Of a stretch of 64,000 nucleotides of DNA, positions 8,801-17,467 are shown piece by piece. Source of the DNA: an uncultured Alistipes sp. Its GTDB lineage: Bacteria; Bacteroidota; Bacteroidia; Bacteroidales; Rikenellaceae. Every line of letters starts with the position of its first letter. Position 1 is the first letter of the stretch. The stretch is from positions 1-64,000 of the forward strand of contig URBK01000008.1 in NCBI GenBank assembly GCA_900546065.1, given 5' to 3'. The notes under the pieces are model-generated. The model worked only from the letters and a program-made list of their open reading frames with translations. It ran no database searches and had not been told where the DNA came from. The translations under genes were made by a program, and so were the position numbers.

Positions 8801-10591
8801 TCAATCCATCTTCAGCACGGCGAGGAATGCCGACTGCGGCACCTGTACCTGCCCCACCTGACGCATACGTTTCTTACCGGCCTTCTGCTTTTCGAGCAGT
8901 TTGCGCTTACGCGATATGTCGCCGCCGTAGCACTTCGCCGTCACATCCTTACGCACGGCCTTCACAGTCTCGCGGGCGATGATCTTGGCACCGATGGCGG
9001 CCTGTATGGCTATGTCAAACTGCTGGCGCGGAATCAGCTCCTTGAGTTTCTCGCACATCTTGCGGCCGAAGTCATAGGCGTGGTCGGCATATATGAGCGA
9101 CGAGAGGGCGTCGACGGGCTCGCCGTTAAGCAGGATGTCGAGCTTCGCCAGACGGCTCGGCTCGTAGCCCGTGCGGTGGTAATCGAACGACGCATATCCC
9201 TTCGATATGCTCTTCAGCTTGTCGTAGAAGTCGAATACGATCTCCGACAATGGCATGTCGAAATTTATCTCGACGCGGTCCTGCGTGATGAACGTCTGGT
9301 TCTTCATCACGCCGCGCTTGTCGATGCAGAGCTTTATCACGGGGCCCATGAAGTCGGCCTTCGTTATTATCTGGGCGAGGATATACGGCTCCTCGATCTT
9401 CGCCACCTTCGTTATCTCGGGCAGACCCGAAGGGTTGTGCACCTCGAGCACCTCGCCCGACGTAGTGGTTATGCGGTACGAGACGTTGGGAACGGTGGTG
9501 ATGACATCCATGTCGAACTCGCGGTAGAGACGCTCCTGTATGATCTCCATGTGCAGCAGGCCTAGGAAACCGCAGCGAAAACCGAATCCCAATGCGAGCG
9601 AGCTCTCGGGTTCGAACGTCAGCGAGGCGTCGTTGAGCTGCAACTTCTCGAGCGAGGCGCGCAGATCCTCGTACTGGTCGGCCTCGACGGGATATACGCC
9701 CGCGAAGACCATCGGCTTGACATCCTCGAAGCCGGCAATGGCCTCGTTGCAGGGTCGCTCCACCGAGGTGATCGTATCGCCCACCTTGACGTCGGTCGAG
9801 GTCTTGATACCCGAACATATATATCCCACGTCGCCCGCACGCAGCTCCTCGCGCGGCTGCAGCTTGAGCTTCAGAACGCCGATCTCGTCGGCCTCGTAGT
9901 CGCTGCCCGTATTGAAGAACTTGACATGCTCGCCCTTGCGCAACGTGCCGTTGAAGATGCGGTAGTAGGCTATGATGCCACGGAAGGGGTTGAACACCGA
10001 GTCGAAGATCAGGGCCTGCAGGGGGGCGTTATCGTCTCCCTTCGGAGCCGGTATGCGCGCCACAATGGCCTCGAGCAGCTCCTCGACGCCCTGTCCCGTC
10101 TTACCCGAGGCGAGCAGTATATCCTCCTCACGACAGCCTATGAGGTCGATGACCTGATCCTTCACCTCGTCGATCATGGCCGACTCGACATCTATCTTGT
10201 TCAGCACGGGGATGATCTCCAGATCGTGTCCTATGGCCAGATAGAGGTTCGATATGGTCTGCGCCTGAATACCCTGCGTGGCGTCCACCACGAGCAGCGC
10301 CCCCTCGCACGAAGCGATGGCACGCGACACCTCATACGAGAAATCGACATGTCCCGGCGTGTCGATCAGGTTCAGGACGTACATCTGGCCGTCGCGGGCG
10401 CGGTACTCCATCTGTATGGCGTGGCTCTTGATGGTGATGCCCTTCTCGCGCTCGAGGTCCATGTCGTCCAGCACCTGATTCTGCATTTCGCGCTGGTTGA
10501 GCGTATTGGTCTTTTCGAGCAGGCGGTCGGCCAGAGTCGATTTACCGTGATCGATATGAGCTATGATACAAAAGTTGCGTATGTTTTTCAT
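8801..10591 (-). CDS. lepA: Elongation factor 4 (LepA)
   Basis: The 596-residue protein begins [19 protein letters not shown] and carries the translational GTPase motifs: G1 AHIDHGKS, G3 DTPGHVDF near residue 80 and G4 NKID near 130. The C-terminal LepA-specific domain includes GEPVDALS and ends with a basic stretch [15 protein letters not shown]. LepA binds the ribosome and is proposed to promote back-translocation or initiation-related steps. I chose the start at 10591 because it gives the usual family length and N-terminus; the longer open frame upstream would add 34 unrelated residues. A TATCTTTG -7 box on the minus strand lies at 10622-10629. Confidence 0.97.
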   Translation of the reverse strand: MKNIRNFCIIAHIDHGKSTLADRLLEKTNTLNQREMQNQVLDDMDLEREKGITIKSHAIQMEYRARDGQMYVLNLIDTPGHVDFSYEVSRAIASCEGALLVVDATQGIQAQTISNLYLAIGHDLEIIPVLNKIDVESAMIDEVKDQVIDLIGCREEDILLASGKTGQGVEELLEAIVARIPAPKGDDNAPLQALIFDSVFNPFRGIIAYYRIFNGTLRKGEHVKFFNTGSDYEADEIGVLKLKLQPREELRAGDVGYICSGIKTSTDVKVGDTITSVERPCNEAIAGFEDVKPMVFAGVYPVEADQYEDLRASLEKLQLNDASLTFEPESSLALGFGFRCGFLGLLHMEIIQERLYREFDMDVITTVPNVSYRITTTSGEVLEVHNPSGLPEITKVAKIEEPYILAQIITKADFMGPVIKLCIDKRGVMKNQTFITQDRVEINFDMPLSEIVFDFYDKLKSISKGYASFDYHRTGYEPSRLAKLDILLNGEPVDALSSLIYADHAYDFGRKMCEKLKELIPRQQFDIAIQAAIGAKIIARETVKAVRKDVTAKCYGGDISRKRKLLEKQKAGKKRMRQVGQVQVPQSAFLAVLKMD

Positions 10592-10621
10592 TCCAAGTCC
10601 GCGTTGTGTGCATAGTGTGTG

Positions 10622-10629
10622 CAAAGATA
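10622..10629 (-). promoter_or_regulatory. lepA -7 box
   Basis: TATCTTTG on the minus strand, 31 bp upstream of the lepA start. No good -33 TTTG was found at 19-21 bp. Confidence 0.4.
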
Positions 10630-10716
10630 CGCAAAAAACGTGATGACAGCGGCATTTTGCACCGAAAAAGCACTCCGCGGTCTCTTTGCGCAAGTGATAT
10701 CCGCAGCCGTCCCCTC

Positions 10717-10745
10717 AAAAAAGGCCGCCCGCAAAGCGGACGGCC
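10717..10745 (-). terminator. Rho-independent terminator after the PCMD lipoprotein gene
   Basis: GGCCGCCCGC/GCGGACGGCC (10723-10732 with 10736-10745, one mismatch, AAA loop), followed on the minus strand by six T. It separates this gene from lepA. Confidence 0.85.
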
Positions 10746-10767
10746 CACGCAAAAACTCTATACAATT

Positions 10768-12330
10768 CTAATAAACCCACTCTATATCGTCGATATAAAG
10801 TTCGTTGTCGGGATTGCCGCAGAGGTAGTCGCCGTACTTGCTCGAGGCGAATGATATGACGAGCGAGTAGTTGCCGGCGGCGGGACGCTTCTCCGTGTCA
10901 CGGTATATGAGGTGAATCGTCTTCTCGATCCAGCCGTTGCTGTTCTCCTCTATGGTCGACGTGCCGAACGCAATCACGGGGCCCTCGTCGGTCGAGGCAT
11001 CGGTAATGGGGTCGAAGGGGTTGATCTGATCGACCGTGACGCCGAGACCCGAATGTACCGAGTGACGTGCCGTCCAGTCGGTTATGCAGACATATATTGA
11101 TGCGGGATCCACATCGTCCGTAGTAAGTTCGCCCTGCTTAAGTCCGAGCGAAGTGATATTGCCCACGTTGGCCTTGTAACGCAGGCGCAGCGCACGGGGA
11201 CGTGCCGTGAAGGTATATTTCTGACCGAAGTCGGCATAACCGGCGATGCCGCTCATACGGAACGCTCCCGTGAAGAGATTGCCCGCGGCAAAGATGCCGA
11301 ATGTGCTCTTGCCCTTAAGCAGTGCAGAGGTGTTGTCGCTGCCCTGCTCGGTATAAGGGGTGCAGAGCGTCTGCGTGAAGGCGTTGTTGCCGTTGCTCCA
11401 GAAGGCCTCGTCGGCCGACGCGTTGGGATAGTACACGGCACTGCCCGCAGAACCGTAACCTACATACTGGCTCCACGCCTGCATGTCGCCGTTGGGGATC
11501 ACGTCACCGGCGGCAGTCTCGAAGGTCGAGGTTGCAACCTCCTCGCCGCCAACCGTTACGCGGCACTCGTACTTCTGACCGGCGAATACGCCCGTCATGC
11601 CGTCCATCTGCCATACGCCCGCGGCATCGTCCGACATCCACTCGGGGGCGATGGTGCCCTTATAGAACCCGTTGCCGGCATCGGTCACCGTTGCCGTCTG
11701 CCACGTCTGTTCTCCCGCACGGCGATACTCGATGGCTACATTTCCGCCGTCGGGCACCTCGGCCGTAAGGGTTGCGGTGTTGAGCCACAGATTGGCGTCG
11801 TTGTTATATACGACCGACGGCTCGGCTCCCGAGATATGGAACTTGAGCGTCTCGCGCGCCATCTGGTTCGCGGCGTCGGTCACCGTAAGCTCGAAATTGT
11901 GGTTCGAATCGCGTTCGTGGCCGTTGTAGAGCTGCTTGATCAGGGGCACGAACGACGAGATGTCGAACGAGAGCTGCTTTGCGCCCGTCACGTCGGCTCC
12001 GACAGGGAAGCCGAGCGATGCGAGGGCAGCCGACATGTCATCGTTCGCGGGTGCCGTCAGCTCCATCTCGGCCGAGAGGCCGATACCCGAAAGAAGCTCC
12101 TCGGTGAGCAGCGGCGAGGTGATGCGGATGGCGAAGGTCTTGATGCCGGCGTCGGCCTTGACATTCACCTTGACGGTCATGGGTTCGCCCGTGATCTCAT
12201 GCACCTGTGTAATATCGAGGCCCTCGAGTGCAATCGTCGGCCCGGCCGGCGTCGGGGCATCCTTCTTGCCGCACGATACCAGCGATACGGCTGCCAGAGC
12301 CGTCACCATGATTGTAAGCAATCGTTTCAT
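10768..12330 (-). CDS. Surface lipoprotein with C-terminal PCMD-like domain
   Basis: The 520-residue protein starts with a lipoprotein signal: a hydrophobic stretch ending SLVSC with the lipid-accepting Cys at residue 20. The middle contains Ig/FN3-like beta repeats (for example NFELTVTDAANQ near 150). The last 250 residues resemble the PCMD domain (putative carbohydrate metabolism domain) common in Bacteroidota: DVIPNGDMQAWSQY opens it and ELYIDDIEW closes it. Its role is probably polysaccharide or glycoprotein binding at the cell surface, but no enzymatic residues are evident. It is monocistronic, with its own promoter (12379-12409) and terminator. Confidence 0.72.
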   Translation of the reverse strand: MKRLLTIMVTALAAVSLVSCGKKDAPTPAGPTIALEGLDITQVHEITGEPMTVKVNVKADAGIKTFAIRITSPLLTEELLSGIGLSAEMELTAPANDDMSAALASLGFPVGADVTGAKQLSFDISSFVPLIKQLYNGHERDSNHNFELTVTDAANQMARETLKFHISGAEPSVVYNNDANLWLNTATLTAEVPDGGNVAIEYRRAGEQTWQTATVTDAGNGFYKGTIAPEWMSDDAAGVWQMDGMTGVFAGQKYECRVTVGGEEVATSTFETAAGDVIPNGDMQAWSQYVGYGSAGSAVYYPNASADEAFWSNGNNAFTQTLCTPYTEQGSDNTSALLKGKSTFGIFAAGNLFTGAFRMSGIAGYADFGQKYTFTARPRALRLRYKANVGNITSLGLKQGELTTDDVDPASIYVCITDWTARHSVHSGLGVTVDQINPFDPITDASTDEGPVIAFGTSTIEENSNGWIEKTIHLIYRDTEKRPAAGNYSLVISFASSKYGDYLCGNPDNELYIDDIEWVY

Positions 12331-12378
12331 AACAATATAATTTATTAAGCAATAAAAATTTTCTCACACGGTTTTCGG

Positions 12379-12409
12379 CAAAAATATCTCCCTCGGCAGC
12401 CGTTTCAAA
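12379..12409 (-). promoter_or_regulatory. Promoter of the PCMD lipoprotein gene
   Basis: Minus strand: TTTG (12406-12409), 19 bp, TATTTTTG (12379-12386). This is a full match to the Bacteroidota consensus. Confidence 0.75.
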
Positions 12410-12587
12410 ATATTTTCAACGAACGTCGGGTATTCAATCACCAACCGGACATTTTCACCGATGAAAATATGGCTGACTGCCGACAGATCCGCCCCGAATT
12501 ACGAAGAGACACGACATACACGCCCCTGCCCGACCCGAAAACAGTGTTTTCGATTTGCCCCTGCGCCCCGCTTTGCGTATCTTTTCG

Positions 12588-12595
12588 TATCTTTG
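12588..12595 (+). promoter_or_regulatory. -7 box before the UbiA-family gene
   Basis: TATCTTTG, 34 bp before the start codon at 12630. No -33 TTTG at the usual distance. Confidence 0.45.
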
Positions 12596-12629
12596 CAGCC
12601 GCAAATATAGTTCTCATACATCACAAGCC

Positions 12630-13511
12630 ATGAATCCCATATCGAAATATGCACATCTGGTGAGGTTCTCACATACGATCTTCGCCATGCCATTCGCCCT
12701 TACATCGTTCGTCTACGCCCTGCGCGACATCGGCTTCGGCGTCGAGAACTCCGCGCCGGTGTGGTGGCTGTCGCTGCTGGTGAAAGTGGTCCTGTGCATG
12801 GTCTTCGCCCGCAACGTGGCCATGGGCTTCAACCGCTGGGCCGACCGCCGCATCGATGCCGAGAATCCCCGCACGGCCGACCGCGAGATCCCCGCAGGGC
12901 GCATCTCGGCACGCGCCGCACTGTGGTTCGTCATAATCAACGCCGCGCTGTTCATCGCCGCGGCCGCATCGATAAACAGCCTGACGGCGGCACTCTCACC
13001 CGTGGCGCTCATCGTGATCATGTCGTACAGCTACTGCAAGCGCTTTACATCACTGTCGCACCTCGTACTCGGACTCTCGCTCGCCATAGCCCCCGTCGGC
13101 GCATACATCGCCGTCACGGGCCGCTTCGCTCTGGCGCCGTGCGTGCTGGCGCTGCTGGTGCTGACGTGGTGCGGCGGCTTCGACATAATATATGCGCTTC
13201 AGGACCGCGACTTCGACCGCGCGCACGGCCTGCACTCGATACCGGCACGCTTCTCCGTCAGCACGGCCCTCAACATAAGCATCGGCCTGCACGCGGTGAG
13301 CATCGCGGCCCTCGCGTGGTTCGTGGCGATGCTGCCCGCGAGCGTTTGGACGTGGGGCGGCACGGCCATATTCACCGCCCTGCTCGTCGCCGAGCACATA
13401 CTCGTAACACCCGGACACCAGAAGAACATCGGCATAGCCTTCGGTACGCTCAACGGTCTGGCCAGCACGCTGCTCGCCGCATGCCTCATCGTCGGCATGC
13501 TCACCGCATAG
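12630..13511 (+). CDS. UbiA-family polyprenyltransferase (MqnP/UbiA-like)
   Basis: A 293-residue membrane protein with about eight helices and the two Asp-rich prenyl-diphosphate sites of the UbiA family: NRWADRRIDAENPRTADREIP near residue 68-88 and DRDFDRAHGLHSIP near 192. UbiA enzymes attach a polyprenyl chain to an aromatic acid. The NPRTADREIPAG form is typical of the UbiA-like branch associated with menaquinone made by the futalosine route (MqnP), which I infer but cannot prove as no other men or mqn genes are in view. The start at 12630 places the first residues MNPISKYAHLVRFSHTIFA in the family-typical position; an upstream frame extension overlaps the promoter. An EamA transporter gene follows 23 bp later. 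Confidence 0.82.
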   Translation: MNPISKYAHLVRFSHTIFAMPFALTSFVYALRDIGFGVENSAPVWWLSLLVKVVLCMVFARNVAMGFNRWADRRIDAENPRTADREIPAGRISARAALWFVIINAALFIAAAASINSLTAALSPVALIVIMSYSYCKRFTSLSHLVLGLSLAIAPVGAYIAVTGRFALAPCVLALLVLTWCGGFDIIYALQDRDFDRAHGLHSIPARFSVSTALNISIGLHAVSIAALAWFVAMLPASVWTWGGTAIFTALLVAEHILVTPGHQKNIGIAFGTLNGLASTLLAACLIVGMLTA

Positions 13512-13534
13512 CCCCAACGTAAAAGCTCCTCACC

Positions 13535-14434
13535 ATGTGGTTGATACTCGCATTTCTCTCGGCCCTGCTGCTGGGATTCTACGACGTGGCCAAGAAACAG
13601 GCCCTGCGCGACAACTCCGTACCGGCGGTGCTGCTGCTCAATACATTCTTCTCGTCGCTCATATTCCTGCCCTCGATCGTCTCCACGCTCAGCGGCGGCG
13701 GATGGTTCGACGTCACGGCATACCGCATACCCCTCGGTACGGCACATGACCATATACTCGTGGCATTGAAGGCCGTGATAGTACTCTCGTCGTGGGCATT
13801 CGGATATTACGGCATCAAGCACCTGCCCATCACCATCGTCGGCCCCATCAACGCCACACGTCCAGTGATGGTGCTCATCGGGGCTCTTCTGATCTTCGGC
13901 GAGCGTCTCAACGCCCTGCAATGGATCGGTGTCGGGCTGGCCGTCTTTTCACTCTTCATGCTCAGCCGCGCCGGACGACGCGAGGGTATCGACTTCGGCC
14001 ATAACGTCTGGATCGTGTGCGTTGCCGCCGCCGCACTGCTCGGCGCCGCCAGCGGACTCTATGACCGCTATCTCATGCAGCGCCTCGAGCCCATCTTCGT
14101 GCAGGGGTGGTACAACCTCTACCAGACCATCATCATGATCGTCGTCATGATCCTCATGCGCCTTTTCGACAGCCGTTCCGCCGCGCGCTTCCACTGGTCA
14201 TGGGCCATACCCATGATCTCGATCCTGCTCACGGCCGCCGACATGGCCTACTTCGTGGCCCTGAGCGATACGGATGCCATGATATCGGTCGTCTCTATGA
14301 TCCGCCGCGGCTCGGTGGTCGTGTCGTTCGCCTGCGGCGCGCTGCTCTTCCGCGAGCGCAACCTCAAGGCCAAGGCACTCGATCTGGCACTCATAATCAT
14401 CGGCATGGTCTTCCTCTACTTCGGCAGCCGCTGA
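13535..14434 (+). CDS. EamA-family (DMT) transporter
   Basis: A 299-residue protein with ten hydrophobic segments arranged as two EamA repeats. The first begins ILAFLSALLLGFYDVAKKQAL and the second near residue 158 (CVAAAALLGAASGLYDRY). PINATRPVMVLIGALLIFGERL is the conserved end of repeat one. Such proteins export or import small metabolites. The substrate is unknown. It is 23 bp downstream of the UbiA-like gene and probably cotranscribed. Confidence 0.85.
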   Translation: MWLILAFLSALLLGFYDVAKKQALRDNSVPAVLLLNTFFSSLIFLPSIVSTLSGGGWFDVTAYRIPLGTAHDHILVALKAVIVLSSWAFGYYGIKHLPITIVGPINATRPVMVLIGALLIFGERLNALQWIGVGLAVFSLFMLSRAGRREGIDFGHNVWIVCVAAAALLGAASGLYDRYLMQRLEPIFVQGWYNLYQTIIMIVVMILMRLFDSRSAARFHWSWAIPMISILLTAADMAYFVALSDTDAMISVVSMIRRGSVVVSFACGALLFRERNLKAKALDLALIIIGMVFLYFGSR

Positions 14435-14527
14435 CAGCATGGGGAACGCCGCCAAGAGGTTTTGCGTACCGTCATTTTTTCGACAATCAAAATCATTTCA
14501 GACAGCCGGCGAACAGAATTATTTGCG

Positions 14528-14535
14528 TATTTTTG
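14528..14535 (+). promoter_or_regulatory. -7 box before the GH78 gene
   Basis: TATTTTTG, 35 bp before the start at 14571. -33 element not clear. Confidence 0.4.
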
Positions 14536-14570
14536 TGAACAGTACCAACCTGAACATAAAAACACGCAAC

Positions 14571-17303
14571 ATGATGAAAAAACAAATTCTGCTGTTCGTC
14601 GTACTCTCGTTTCTGGGATTGGGGCTTACGGCCTCGGCGGCCGCACCGGCACGTACGGAGCGTCTGCTCGTCGATATGAAGAGCAATCCCGAGGGTATCG
14701 AATCACTTCGTCCCCTCTTCTCGTGGACCATCGCGTCGGACGCCCGCGACGTCACCCAAACCGCATACCGCATACAGGTCGCAACCTCGGAGGCCGACCT
14801 CAAGCGCGGCCGCAATCTCGTCTGGGACTCGGGCGAGGTGATCTCCGACCGCTCGATCCTCGTCGAATACGAGGGACAGACGCTCCGCTCACGCACACAA
14901 TATTTCTGGCGCGTGAAGGTGGACACGAATCTCGGTCAGGGACGCTGGAGCGACATCAACCACTGGTCGATGGGTATTCTCGACGCAGCGGAGTGGCAGG
15001 CCGAGTGGATCGGCGAGAATGCCCTGTCGAACAAGGGCGAGACCGATCAGGGCAATACGCGCCTTGCGGCTCGCTACCTGCGCAAGACATTTGACGTCGA
15101 AGGCAAGGTCAAGCGCGCCGTCCTATATATCAGCGGTCTCGGCTCGTCGGAGTCGTACATCAACGGCGAGCGTATCAGCGACGACGTCCTCTCCCCCACC
15201 CCGTCTCTCTATTCGACACGCGTATATTACAACGTCTATGACGTAACCGACATGCTCAACAAGGGCGACAACGTGCTGGGCGTGATGCTCGGCAACGGAC
15301 GCTACTTCACCATGCGTGCGGGCGGCTTCATGCACTTCGGGCTGCCGTCGCTGCTGGCGCGGCTCGAGATCGAGTATGCCGACGGCACCACCGAGGCTGT
15401 CGTCAGCGACACCTCGTGGCGCGTCACCTCGCGCGGCCCCATCGTCGCCAACAACGAGTTCGACGGCGAGGAGTACGATGCCCGCCTCGAACTGACGGGA
15501 TGGAGCACCACGCAGTACGACGACTCGGCATGGAAACAGGCCGACCGCATGAAGGATCCGGGAGGCAAGCTCCACGCACAGCCCAACCCCAACATCACCA
15601 TACAGGATGAGATCAAGCCCCTGAGCGTCACGGCCCGCGCCGACGGCAAGATCATCGTCGACATGGGACAGAACATGGTGGGCTGGCTCGGTGTCAGCTT
15701 CAACGGCCGCGCCGGCAAACCCGTGACGATGCGCTTTGCGGAGATTCTCAACCCCGACTCGACGCTCTACACGGCCAACCTGCGTTCGGCCCGTGCCACC
15801 GACATCTACACACCGGCCCGCGACGGGGCCTTCGAGTGGCATCCGACATTCACCTACCACGGTTTCCGCTATGTGGAGATCGACGGTCTGGACTATACAC
15901 CCTCGACAGACGACATGACGGGCTACGTCATCTACGATGCCATGCCCACGACGGGCACGTTCGAGAGCTCTATACCTCTGCTCGACCGCATCCACCGTAA
16001 CGCCTACTGGGGCATACGCGGCAACTACCGCGGCATGCCGACCGACTGCCCGCAGCGCGACGAACGCTTGGGCTGGCTCGGCGACCGCGCCACGGGCTCT
16101 TACGGTGAGGCCTACATCTTCAAGAACGCCATGGTATATGACAAGTGGCTGCAGGACATCGAGGACTCGAGCAGCCCCGAGGGATGTCTCTCGTCGGTAT
16201 CGCCCCGCTACTGGACTCTCTACAACAACGAGGTGACTTGGTCTTCGGCCTTCTTCTACTGCGCCGACATGCTCTACTACCACTACGGCGACGACCGCGC
16301 CATACGGCGCCACTACGACGCCATGAAGAAGTGGGTGGAGTACACCTGCGAGCATTCGATGCGCAACGACGTCATCGTAAACGACACCTACGGCGACTGG
16401 TGCATGCCGCCCGAGTCGCAGACGCTAATACACTCTCAGGATCCCGCACGCAAGACCGCGGGTCCGATCCTCAGCACCACCGTCTTCTACGACATACTGC
16501 AACGCATGGCCCGCTTCGCCCGTATCTGCGGCAAGGAGCAGGACGTGGAGGGATATCTGCAGCTGGCCGAGCGCATAAAGAAGGCATACAACGAGCAGTT
16601 CTTCGATCGTGAGACGGCCCGCTACGGCAACAATACGGTGACGGGCAACCTTCTCTCGCTGCGTCTGGGACTTGTGCCCGAGGGATACGAGCGCCGCGTC
16701 TTCGACAACATCGTCAACAAGACCGAAGTCGAGCTTGGCGGCCACGTCAGCACGGGCGTACTGGGCGTGCAGCACCTCATGCGCGGCCTGACCGAATACG
16801 GACGCAAGGATCTGGCGCTGCGCATAGCCACCAACGAGGACTACCCGAGCTGGGGATACATGATCGCCAAGGATGCCACGACTATATGGGAACTCTGGAA
16901 CGGCGACACGGCAGATCCGGCCATGAACTCGGCCAACCACGTCATGCTGCTCGGCGACCTGATAATATGGTATTACGAGGATCTTGCGGGCATCAAGTGC
17001 GCCGAGGGCAGCCGCGCCTTCAAGAAGATCGACATGTCACCCGCCTTCCCCGAGGGTCTCGACCACGTGAAGGCCACGCATGACTCCTCTTACGGCACCA
17101 TCGTGAGCGACTGGAGCCGCAACGGCGGCAGTTTCGAGTGGAACGTTACCGTCCCGTGCAATACCACCGCGACGCTCCGCATACCCAAAGCCTTCGGCGT
17201 CAAGGCCACGGCGGGCGACGGCATACACTCGGTCAAGGAGCAGGGCAACGACCTTGTCATCGAGATCGGCTCGGGAAGCTACCGCTTCACAAGCGAAAAA
17301 TAG
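14571..17303 (+). CDS. Secreted alpha-L-rhamnosidase (GH78)
   Basis: A 910-residue exported enzyme. After a signal peptide (MMKKQILLFVVLSF...ASAA) come the Ig-like N-domain (ESLRPLFSWTI), the beta-sandwich rhamnosidase N domain with its lectin-like fold, and the (alpha/alpha)6 catalytic barrel. The catalytic region includes DCPQRDERLGWLGD near residue 489, which holds the acidic general-acid residue of GH78, and TTIWELWNG near 768, which holds the second Glu. It should remove terminal alpha-L-rhamnose from plant or microbial glycans in the periplasm or at the surface. I chose the ATG at 14571 because it gives the signal peptide and follows a -7 box. It is not flanked by a SusC/SusD pair. Confidence 0.93.
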   Translation: MMKKQILLFVVLSFLGLGLTASAAAPARTERLLVDMKSNPEGIESLRPLFSWTIASDARDVTQTAYRIQVATSEADLKRGRNLVWDSGEVISDRSILVEYEGQTLRSRTQYFWRVKVDTNLGQGRWSDINHWSMGILDAAEWQAEWIGENALSNKGETDQGNTRLAARYLRKTFDVEGKVKRAVLYISGLGSSESYINGERISDDVLSPTPSLYSTRVYYNVYDVTDMLNKGDNVLGVMLGNGRYFTMRAGGFMHFGLPSLLARLEIEYADGTTEAVVSDTSWRVTSRGPIVANNEFDGEEYDARLELTGWSTTQYDDSAWKQADRMKDPGGKLHAQPNPNITIQDEIKPLSVTARADGKIIVDMGQNMVGWLGVSFNGRAGKPVTMRFAEILNPDSTLYTANLRSARATDIYTPARDGAFEWHPTFTYHGFRYVEIDGLDYTPSTDDMTGYVIYDAMPTTGTFESSIPLLDRIHRNAYWGIRGNYRGMPTDCPQRDERLGWLGDRATGSYGEAYIFKNAMVYDKWLQDIEDSSSPEGCLSSVSPRYWTLYNNEVTWSSAFFYCADMLYYHYGDDRAIRRHYDAMKKWVEYTCEHSMRNDVIVNDTYGDWCMPPESQTLIHSQDPARKTAGPILSTTVFYDILQRMARFARICGKEQDVEGYLQLAERIKKAYNEQFFDRETARYGNNTVTGNLLSLRLGLVPEGYERRVFDNIVNKTEVELGGHVSTGVLGVQHLMRGLTEYGRKDLALRIATNEDYPSWGYMIAKDATTIWELWNGDTADPAMNSANHVMLLGDLIIWYYEDLAGIKCAEGSRAFKKIDMSPAFPEGLDHVKATHDSSYGTIVSDWSRNGGSFEWNVTVPCNTTATLRIPKAFGVKATAGDGIHSVKEQGNDLVIEIGSGSYRFTSEK

Positions 17304-17326
17304 ACCATAAAGGTCGGAAACGGATA

Positions 17327-17354
17327 ACCGCCGCACCCTTCGGGATGCGGCGGT
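17327..17354 (+). terminator. Hairpin after the GH78 gene
   Basis: ACCGCCGCA pairs with TGCGGCGGT around a CCCTTCGGGA loop. A T-run is lacking, so termination may be inefficient or Rho-aided. Confidence 0.55.
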
Positions 17355-17420
17355 TGCCGGTTTAAGGGGCCGACGGCTCACATTTCGGCGTGCGGAGAGT
17401 CATATTACGTGAAATCTTCG

Positions 17421-17428
17421 TATATTTG
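17421..17428 (+). promoter_or_regulatory. pheT -7 box
   Basis: TATATTTG, 39 bp before the pheT start. -33 element not clear. Confidence 0.45.
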
Positions 17429-17467
17429 TCCGTATTTTGCGCAAACAAAACTAAAAACACATATATC

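Noticed and set aside
15123..16355. Long open frame antisense to the GH78 gene
   Set aside because: Same reason: GC-driven absence of stops opposite a well-supported enzyme gene.
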